Origin: an uncultured Dehalococcoidia bacterium
Lineage (GTDB): Bacteria; Chloroflexota; Dehalococcoidia; Lucifugimonadales; JADFKI01
Direction: 5' to 3'
NCBI GenBank assembly: GCA_958295865.1
Contig: CATQHF010000001.1
Location: 496,001 to 560,000 of the forward strand
DNA: 64,000 nucleotides
Part shown: in pieces, positions 57,847-64,000 of the stretch
How the letters are laid out: each line of letters begins with the position of its first letter
Position numbering within the stretch: the stretch's first letter is position 1
The notes under the pieces: generated by a model
The model's database searches: none
Told to the model about the DNA's origin: nothing
What the model saw: the letters and a program-made list of their open reading frames with translations, nothing else
Made by a program: the position numbers and the translations under genes

Positions 57847-57914
57847 GGCTGAACCCTAGCCTGCCAACGAAGGGAAGGCACACGACCCATGAAGGGGGCT
57901 GTTCGAGTTCAGCC
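57847..57914 (+). ncRNA. Structured RNA candidate 2, DUF3800-associated
   Basis: GGCTGAAC pairs with GTTCAGCC. The closing stem differs from copy 1 by a compensatory change (CTGG/CCAG to CTGA/TCAG), while loop motifs such as CCCATGAAGGGG are kept. Similarity continues about 30 nt past each stem (CAATT...CGCAAA..GG), giving a repeat unit of about 142 bp. Confidence 0.6.
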
Positions 57915-58062
57915 CAATTCCGTTCTCCTTATTACGCAAATCGGAATAAGGCTTTGCACTATTATGATTTTCGCCCTAAATCATAATAAAGAGGGGCGCA
58001 TGGGACAATACCCAACACCCATCAATAGCATTTCCTGTCAGACGGCTCTGTTGCTATGGCGC

Positions 58063-58090
58063 ACTGGATTCCTGCTTTCGCGGGAATGAC
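58063..58090. repeat. Dispersed palindromic repeat copy, inverted
   Basis: CTGGATTCCTGCTTTCGCGG followed by GAATGACG; the reverse complement of the family at 14773, 17803 and 19896. No other feature was seen in 57915-58247. Confidence 0.7.
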
Positions 58091-58247
58091 GGAAAGATTG
58101 CCGCCTGAATGGAAACGCCGTTCACCCATCTTGAGCGAACCTGATGTATGATGTGTGCAAGGCGGCGGTGAATGTCCCGCCCCGTCGAAGGCGTTCAGCG
58201 GATATGGCGGCACTCCGATGTAAATCGGACAGCGCAAAGGATGAACC

Positions 58248-60269
58248 ATGACCACTTACAGATATTACCGATGGGACGGCAGCCAGCAGGTGTTCAATAT
58301 GGATGCCGACGACCTGATGAACTCCATCGCGGACGACATCCTGGAGCATGGCGACCCGGAGCGCGCCTTGCGAAGCCTGTTCCAGCGCGGCGTACAGGAC
58401 GAGCAAGGACAGCATGCGCCGGGCTTGCGTGACTTGCTGGAACGCCTGCGTCAGCAGCGTCAGCAGCAGCTGGAACGGTATAACCTCGACTCGGTTATGG
58501 ACGAGGTGAAGGAACGCTTGCGGGATGTCATAGACACCGAGCGGGCGGGCATGGAGCGCCGCATGCAAGACGCCGAACAGCAGCTGCGGGACGCCGGCGA
58601 GAGCGCGGAGCATCTGCAAGCGCCGATGCAAATGCTGCAAGAGCGCGCTCAGCGCAACACGGACGCGCTCGACGCCCTGCCCGACAGTCTGGGCGGTCAG
58701 ATTCGACAGCTGCAAGAGTACGACTTCATGGATGCGGAAGCGCGGCAGAAGTTCAACGACCTGCTGGAGACGCTCCAGCAACAGATGATGCAGAACTTCT
58801 TCCAGGACATGAAGCGGCAAATCCAGCAGATGACGCCGCAGGACATGGAGGGCATAAAGAACATGATTCAAGCCCTCAACCAGATGCTGCGCGACCGCGC
58901 GATGGGGGAGGATCCGGACTTCGAGGGCTTCATGGAGCAGTATGGCGAGTACTTCGACCCGAACCGCCCGGCAAGCCTCGACGAGCTTATCGAGCGGCTC
59001 CAGCAGCAGATGGCGGCGATGCAGTCGCTGATGGACAGCATGTCGCCGGAGATGCGGCGCGAGCTCGAGTCCATGCTCGGCGCGTCAATCGACCCGGAGT
59101 TCATGGATGAGCTCGCTGAGCTCGCGGGCATGATGTACGACATGTTCCCCTTCGACGACATGGCGAGCGAGTATCCCTTTATGGGCGAGGAGTCCATGAC
59201 GCTCGACTCGGCGATGGAGCTTATGGGCGAACTGCGAGATATGGATCAGCTTGAGCAGCAGATTCAACAGGTGATGCGTAACGGCAGCATCGAAGACTTG
59301 GACTTGGACAATGTGGAGCAGGTTATGGGCGAGGACGCCCGCCGCCAGCTTGAGCAGCTGCAACGGCTGATACAGCAGCTGGAAGAGGCGGGCTATCTCA
59401 AGCGGAAGGGCGACCGCCTGGAACTGACGCCGCGCGGCATCCGCAAGCTGGCGCAGCAGGCGCTCCGCGAGGTCTTTTCGGAGCTGAAGAAGGACAGGAT
59501 GGGGCGGCACGAAATCTACTCGCGCGGCGACGGCGGAGAGCGCACGGGCGAGACGAAGCCTTATGAGTTCGGTGACCCGTTCGACATCGACTTGCACCGC
59601 ACGCTGTTCAACTCCACCCTGCGGAATGGGCCCGGCACTCCGCTGCGCGTCAGCCCGGAGGACTTTGAGATTCACCACACGGAACACATGACGCAGACGG
59701 CGACCGCGCTGCTCATCGACCAGAGCCGATCCATGGGGATGTTCGGCAGCTTCTCGGCGGCGAAGAAGGTCGCGCTCGCGCTCTACTGGCTCATCCATAG
59801 CCAGTATCCGCGCGACTATCTGTACATCATCGGCTTCTCAGACTATGGGATGGACATCGCTACCGACGACCTCGCCGACCTGACATGGAACGCCTGGGTG
59901 TCCGGCACGAACATGCAGCACGCCTTGATGCTGGCGCGCAACGCGCTGTCGAGGCAGAAAGTCGCCACCAAGCAGATCCTGATGATTACGGACGGCGAGC
60001 CGACGGCGCACCTGGAACACGGGCGCGCTTACTTCAGCTACCCCCCAAGCTGGCGCACCATCGAGGAGACGCTCAAGGAGGTCAAGCGCTGCACTCAGGA
60101 AAACATCACCATCAACACCTTCATGCTGGAGGCGAACTACTACCTGATGGACTTCATCGACAAGATGACGCGCATCAATAAGGGGCGCGCGTTCTACACC
60201 GACCCGAGCCAGCTGGGACGATATGTGATGGTGGACTACCTCCGCAGCCAGCGCAAGCGGGTGGGGTAG
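58248..60269 (+). CDS. VWA domain protein with long helical N-terminus
   Basis: The 673-residue protein has an N-terminal half of Gln/Glu/Met-rich helices (RLRQQRQQQLERYN...) with coiled-coil character, and a C-terminal von Willebrand factor A domain from about residue 480. The metal-binding MIDAS residues are present: IDQSRSMG (DxSxS), a Thr in SGTNMQHAL, and ITDGEP (Asp). Such proteins often work with MoxR-type AAA+ ATPases in metal insertion or complex assembly; none is adjacent here. ATG 58248 is used; an unlikely overlapping frame exists. Confidence 0.82.
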   Translation: MTTYRYYRWDGSQQVFNMDADDLMNSIADDILEHGDPERALRSLFQRGVQDEQGQHAPGLRDLLERLRQQRQQQLERYNLDSVMDEVKERLRDVIDTERAGMERRMQDAEQQLRDAGESAEHLQAPMQMLQERAQRNTDALDALPDSLGGQIRQLQEYDFMDAEARQKFNDLLETLQQQMMQNFFQDMKRQIQQMTPQDMEGIKNMIQALNQMLRDRAMGEDPDFEGFMEQYGEYFDPNRPASLDELIERLQQQMAAMQSLMDSMSPEMRRELESMLGASIDPEFMDELAELAGMMYDMFPFDDMASEYPFMGEESMTLDSAMELMGELRDMDQLEQQIQQVMRNGSIEDLDLDNVEQVMGEDARRQLEQLQRLIQQLEEAGYLKRKGDRLELTPRGIRKLAQQALREVFSELKKDRMGRHEIYSRGDGGERTGETKPYEFGDPFDIDLHRTLFNSTLRNGPGTPLRVSPEDFEIHHTEHMTQTATALLIDQSRSMGMFGSFSAAKKVALALYWLIHSQYPRDYLYIIGFSDYGMDIATDDLADLTWNAWVSGTNMQHALMLARNALSRQKVATKQILMITDGEPTAHLEHGRAYFSYPPSWRTIEETLKEVKRCTQENITINTFMLEANYYLMDFIDKMTRINKGRAFYTDPSQLGRYVMVDYLRSQRKRVG

Positions 60270-60323
60270 GGTGTGTGTCAGGGCGTCAGAACGGCGGTTG
60301 CTGAAGTCTATGTAGCCGTGCGA

Positions 60324-60758
60324 TTAGGATTTTTGCTTCCTCTTCATCTTGGAGGTGAGCCTGTTGAGACCGTGCCTCTTGCTTATGGCGTATATCGTGG
60401 ACGGCGAGGGCGTGGCGTCCCCCAACTCCGGCTTCAGCATGGCATATATCTCATAGCGGCTGATACCCTTGATGCGCTGCTCCACCACCATCTGCTCTAT
60501 GTGCGGCAGCGTGCGGCGGCTCTTCATCTTAGGGCCTCGCTTCTGCGGCAGCACCGCCTCGGGGTCTTGCGACTGAAGGTATCGGTTGTAGTACTTGATG
60601 AATGTCTGGCGGCTGATGCCGTGAAAGTCATAGAAGTCCTGCGCGAAGCGGAAGTGAGGATGCTTCTTCTTCTTGACCAGTTCGTACTCACTGATGAGGA
60701 ACTGCCACCTCTGAATGTAGTTGCGTTCCAGCGTGCGATCATCTCTGTTATCTCGCAT
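60324..60758 (-). CDS. HTH protein related to IS481-type transposase N-terminus
   Basis: The 144-residue basic protein contains two helix-turn-helix segments: FYDFHGISRQTFIKYYNRYL and GISRYEIYAMLKPELGDATPS with SPSTIYAISKRHGL. This order fits the N-terminal DNA-binding part of IS481/IS3-like transposases. The integrase (rve) part is absent downstream, so it is either a domesticated regulator or a remnant. GGAGGCAC precedes ATG. Confidence 0.6.
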   Translation of the reverse strand: MRDNRDDRTLERNYIQRWQFLISEYELVKKKKHPHFRFAQDFYDFHGISRQTFIKYYNRYLQSQDPEAVLPQKRGPKMKSRRTLPHIEQMVVEQRIKGISRYEIYAMLKPELGDATPSPSTIYAISKRHGLNRLTSKMKRKQKS

Positions 60759-60806
60759 TTGTGCCTCCGGATTAGTTCTGTTAAGTTATACCAAGATGTC
60801 AGCAAA

Positions 60807-61229
60807 TTAGTCAACACTCACATTCTCAATGTGTGCGGATATTAGGTTTAGCCACTGCCGCCAGAATAGCGGCGCTAGAGAGTGCACGAGCGTCTCCACA
60901 TTTTTGCTGTATCCTTTTGTCCACCGAACCAGCCTGTTCAGCTTGCTCCGCCATACCGAATGCAAACCCTCGTTCCAGTTCACCGCACCACCCTTGCCCA
61001 CCACATGCTTGTCTTGTAGAAGCCGCTGATACACACCATAAGCGTCTCTGCGATACAACCCCGCCTCGGGCAAGTAGCGACGCTTGCACTCGCCGCAACT
61101 ATAAGACTGCTTGCCGCGCGCATGACCGTCTTTGCGCCTCCGGTTAGAACCGCAATCCGGACAGCGAACATCGTGGCGATAAGCGCGTGGGGACGAGCCG
61201 TCGGCATGCCTTCTGAAATTGAACTCGCA
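60807..61229 (-). pseudogene. IS1-like transposase remnant, internally deleted
   Basis: The frame is open from 61229 without a start codon and begins with an InsA-like zinc ribbon (VRCPDCGSNRRRKDGHARGK then YSCGECKRRY). It then passes directly to the InsB-like C-terminus (DKHVVGKGGAVNWNEGLHSV then RLVRWTKGYSKNVETL). The catalytic middle is missing but the frame is kept. The ORF track shows only the last 88 residues. It is not active. Confidence 0.7.
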
Positions 61230-61278
61230 TCAGTATATCGCTTTGTCAGCGATGGCTGATATTGCGCCTAAATCGCCG

Positions 61279-61307
61279 TTGACAGCCCATCATGCACAAG
61301 ATATAGT
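61279..61307 (+). promoter_or_regulatory. nrdR promoter
   Basis: TTGACA, 17 nt, then TATAGT; a near-perfect sigma-70 promoter. Its -10 box is inside the first NrdR box. Confidence 0.8.
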
Positions 61308-61340
61308 GGTGTTATTATCGTAAAGTACGATATATTGTAT
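61294..61340 (+). promoter_or_regulatory. nrdR: Two NrdR boxes
   Basis: Cores CAAGATATAG (61297-61306) and CGATATATTG (61328-61337) each match the known NrdR box core CwAtATaTwG at nine of ten positions and start exactly 31 bp apart, i.e. three helical turns, as known for NrdR sites. Autorepression of nrdR-nrdJ is therefore likely. Confidence 0.8.
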
Positions 61341-61372
61341 CCGTTCTTATACTTTTACAAAATATAAGTTCA

Positions 61373-61930
61373 ATGCGCTGTCCGCACTGCGAATGCACCA
61401 ATACGAAAGTCGTGGATTCCCGCGAATCCGGCACAGGCATACGCCGGCGGCGCGAGTGCGCCCTGTGCGGCAGGCGCTTTACCACCTATGAGCGCGTGCA
61501 GATGAAGACGATGATGGTGGTGAAGCGGGACGGCAGGCGCGAGGAGTTCAGCCGCGATAAGCTCTGGGCAAGCCTCACGAAGGCATGCGCCAAGCGTCCG
61601 CTGCCGGTCAGCAGGCTTGAAAATCTGGTCAATGATGTCGAGGCGAAGCTGGCAGAGCAAGGCAGAGCGGAGTTCGCCTCCCAGTCAATCGGCGAGATGG
61701 TCATGGGCAGGCTGTCCGACTTAGATCAGGTGGCATACATCCGCTTTGCCAGCGTCTATCTTGACTTCCGCGACATCGAAAGCTTCAAGTCAGAGATTGA
61801 CGCGCTGCTGGAGACGGGTGAGTCGAGCGAGGACACAAACCAGCTGCCATTGCTGGACGACGAGACGAACGCGGCATTGCGCCCCGGACGGCGCGGCAGA
61901 CGCAGATCGCCCAACTCGGCGTCCGAATAG
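61373..61930 (+). CDS. nrdR: Ribonucleotide reductase transcriptional repressor NrdR
   Basis: NrdR represses ribonucleotide reductase genes when dATP is bound. The N-terminal zinc ribbon is MRCPHCECTNTKVVDSRESG and RRRRECALCGRRFTTYERV; the ATP-cone follows (VVKRDGRREEFSRDKLWASL). The length of 185 residues is about 30 longer than common, with an Arg-rich C-terminal tail. It is followed by nrdJ after 149 nt and preceded by two NrdR boxes. Confidence 0.95.
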   Translation: MRCPHCECTNTKVVDSRESGTGIRRRRECALCGRRFTTYERVQMKTMMVVKRDGRREEFSRDKLWASLTKACAKRPLPVSRLENLVNDVEAKLAEQGRAEFASQSIGEMVMGRLSDLDQVAYIRFASVYLDFRDIESFKSEIDALLETGESSEDTNQLPLLDDETNAALRPGRRGRRRSPNSASE

Positions 61931-62079
61931 CGTCAAAATGCTCAAAATTATGAGAAAAATGCCCCAAAAACCGATAATACATTCGTGCTAATTTGTGCTA
62001 ATATGTGCATATCCGTAGATACGATAGTAGTTCCCTCGCCCTAATCCGTTTATGTGGGAGAGGGGGGAGAAGAATAGCA

Positions 62080-64000
62080 ATGTTAAAGAATCACAACGCA
62101 AACGGCTCAAAAGAACGGCGCTCACCCCAGCAGCTCCCAGAGGATGAGGTGAGGCAGGTGCTCGCGTTGCACGGCATCCCCGCCGACCGCATGAACGAGG
62201 CGGTGGCTCAACTGAATGTTCTCGTAGATGCGCCGCCGAATGTCGCGGGCGTCGCCAACGGCTCGGCGAACGGGGACGCGGCGCGCAACGGCGCATCGGC
62301 GGCGGGCGAGTCGCTGTCCGAGAACGCGCGCATCATATTGGCGAAGCGCTATCTGATGAAGGGCGACGACGGCGAGCCGCTCGAAGACAGCGACGGGCTG
62401 TTCCACCGCGTCGCCGACGCCGTGGCGCGGGGCGAGAAATCGGAGGTGCGCCGACTATGGGCGGGGCGCTTCTACGACATGATGACATCGCTCAAGTTCC
62501 TGCCGAACTCACCCACGCTGGTGAACGCCGGAACCGGCGGCAGGGGCTGTCTGTCTGCCTGCTTCGTCGTGTCGCCGGAGGACAACATGGACTCCATCAT
62601 GGAGGTGGCAAGCGACGCCGCGATGATAGAGAAGTGGGGCGGCGGCATAGGCTTCGGCTTTTCGCGGCTGCGCCCAAGGAAAGACCGCATCGCCACCACT
62701 CACGGCGAAGCGTGCGGCCCCATCGCCGTCATGAAGCTGTATTCGTCCGTCGGCGCGACGCTGACGCAGGGCGCGTTCCGGCTCGGCGCTCACATGGGGC
62801 AGCTGCTCATCAGCCACCCGGACATACAGGACTTCATCCACTGCAAGGACGACGACGACACGCTCCGAAACTTCAACATCTCGGTGCAGATTACCGACGA
62901 GTTCATGCGCGCCGTGGACAACGATGAAGAATGGCATCTGTACAACCCGCGCGACACGGGCAGCGGGCCAATCAACCAGATTGCGGGCGTCGTGCGAGCC
63001 AAGGAACTTTGGCGCGAGATATGCGAATCGGCATGGAAGACGGGCGACCCCGGCGTCGTGTTCATAGATAGAGTCTGGGACACGCAGCCCAACCCTCAGA
63101 TGGGCAGCATCCAGACGAGCAATCCATGTGGCGAAGAATTTTTGGAGAATTACGGCAACTGCTGCCTTGGTTCAATCAATCTCGACAAGCACATAAGCGC
63201 TTACGGCTTCGACTGGAACGCGCTGGGCAATACGGTGCGGACGGCGGTTCGCTTCCTCGACGATGTCATCGAGGTGAACCAATTCCCGCTGCCAAAGCTG
63301 CGCGAGGTGAATCTCGCCACGCGCCGCATCGGACTAGGCGTGATGGGCTGGGCGGACGCGCTCATACGGCTGGGCATTCCCTACGACTCGCCGCGCGCGC
63401 TGGAACTCACCGAAGAGGTGGGCAGGTTCATACACGATACCGCTTGGGATGAGTCGGCGCGCCTCGCCTCGGAGCGCGGCGCATTCCCCGAGTACGAGAA
63501 CTCGGCGCTCAAGAAGCGCGGGATGCCCCCTGTGCGTAACTCCAGCGTCGTCACCATCGCGCCCACCGGCACGATAAGCCGCATAGCCGACTGCTCATCG
63601 GGCATAGAGCCGCACTTCGCCAACGCCTGGTGGTCCAATGTACTCTGGAAAGACCACGAAGGCACGAGCGAGCGCCTGCTCGACGCCCCCAAGTCGGTAT
63701 GGGAAGCGCTGCGCCGTCGCTTGGGCGGTGAAGAGCAGGTGCGCGCGGTTCTGGGCAAGCTCGCCGACGCGCCCGAGGACGCCGAGCGCATCTTCACCGA
63801 CAACGGCATAGACCCCGCCCACTTCCGCACCTCCATGCTCATCAGCCCGGAGGCGCATGTCAGGATGCAGGCGGCTTGGCAAAAGTATGTAACCAACTCC
63901 GTGTCCAAGACCATCAATCTGCCCAACAGCGCCACGATTCAGGATGTCGAGGACGCCTACTATCTCGCATGGCAGACGAACTGCAAGGCTGTTACCGTCT
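62080..64000 (+). CDS. nrdJ: B12-dependent (class II) ribonucleotide reductase, N-terminal part
   Basis: This gene runs off the window end and is missing from the ORF track. It starts at ATG 62080 after a G-rich ribosome site (GGGGGGAG). Family signatures are FLPNSPTLVNAG, RGCLSACFVV (active-site Cys), KWGGGIGFGFSRLRP, QTSNPCGEEFL and the NCCLGSINL segment, all as in NrdJ. It reduces ribonucleotides using adenosylcobalamin, without need for oxygen. An N-terminal low-complexity region of about 80 residues (NGSANGDAARNGASAAG) is unusual. Regulation by the NrdR boxes upstream is likely. Confidence 0.95.
   Translation, partial: MLKNHNANGSKERRSPQQLPEDEVRQVLALHGIPADRMNEAVAQLNVLVDAPPNVAGVANGSANGDAARNGASAAGESLSENARIILAKRYLMKGDDGEPLEDSDGLFHRVADAVARGEKSEVRRLWAGRFYDMMTSLKFLPNSPTLVNAGTGGRGCLSACFVVSPEDNMDSIMEVASDAAMIEKWGGGIGFGFSRLRPRKDRIATTHGEACGPIAVMKLYSSVGATLTQGAFRLGAHMGQLLISHPDIQDFIHCKDDDDTLRNFNISVQITDEFMRAVDNDEEWHLYNPRDTGSGPINQIAGVVRAKELWREICESAWKTGDPGVVFIDRVWDTQPNPQMGSIQTSNPCGEEFLENYGNCCLGSINLDKHISAYGFDWNALGNTVRTAVRFLDDVIEVNQFPLPKLREVNLATRRIGLGVMGWADALIRLGIPYDSPRALELTEEVGRFIHDTAWDESARLASERGAFPEYENSALKKRGMPPVRNSSVVTIAPTGTISRIADCSSGIEPHFANAWWSNVLWKDHEGTSERLLDAPKSVWEALRRRLGGEEQVRAVLGKLADAPEDAERIFTDNGIDPAHFRTSMLISPEAHVRMQAAWQKYVTNSVSKTINLPNSATIQDVEDAYYLAWQTNCKAVTV

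Noticed and set aside
60980-61207. 75-residue minus-strand ORF
   Set aside because: It is an out-of-frame reading of the zinc-ribbon part of the IS1-like remnant.

Overview
The window looks like a chromosome segment of an uncultivated Chloroflexota-type bacterium, perhaps Dehalococcoidia or SAR202. This is an inference from a long Ala/Pro-rich lipoprotein solute-binding protein with its Opp-type permeases, the DUF1501/DUF1800/NHL cluster, a B12-dependent ribonucleotide reductase and a high-GC background. No rRNA or tRNA gene was seen.

Layout. 0-1.7 kb: 3' end of a type I restriction HsdR. 1.8-6.3 kb: peptide/nickel-type ABC importer. 6.5-11 kb: DUF1501, small aspartyl protease, HEPN-like protein, DUF1800 and NHL propeller. 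11-14.7 kb: YgiT-like zinc protein and a remnant phage-tail module. 15-16.4 kb: tandem membrane-anchored paralogues. 16.5-20 kb: RtcB, a Fic pair preceded by an unusual tandem repeat, and a nucleoside hydrolase. 20-23.4 kb: pstC-pstA-pstB-phoU without pstS. 23.7-41.9 kb: a type I-E CRISPR-Cas locus. 41.9-45.8 kb: a frameshifted giant gene, probably defensive. 45.9-49.1 kb: RraA and a molybdenum hydroxylase large subunit. 49.1-53.2 kb: a toxin-antitoxin locus with triplicated antitoxin and a decayed restriction cluster. 53.3-56.2 kb: Alpha-E, transglutaminase and circularly permuted ATP-grasp. 56.3-60.3 kb: RDD protein, DUF3800 with two tandem structured RNA candidates, and a VWA protein. 60.3-64 kb: transposase remnants, then nrdR and nrdJ behind a promoter carrying two NrdR boxes 31 bp apart.

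The CRISPR-Cas locus is the most unusual part. Its Cse2 (Cas11) subunit is fused to an N-terminal VRR-NUC-type nuclease domain. The main array has 99 nearly identical repeats. Further repeats lie inside the cas operon, in the cas sense, between cas7 and cas5 and on both sides of a small ribbon-helix-helix-like gene, so Cas6e could cut the cas mRNA itself. A zinc-finger microprotein precedes cas8e. A two-repeat array in the opposite orientation and a duplicated cas3 tail lie between that gene and cas3. The whole 18-kb block sits between 13-bp inverted IS ends that are flanked by the same 4 bp. Two neighbouring spacers come from overlapping protospacers on opposite strands, which allows a 5'-GAA PAM to be read from the array itself.

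Defence genes are concentrated here (HsdR, Fic, CRISPR, giant gene, VapBC, restriction cluster). Several are visibly broken or duplicated, which suggests a fast-evolving defence island bounded by IS debris and small dispersed palindromic repeats.
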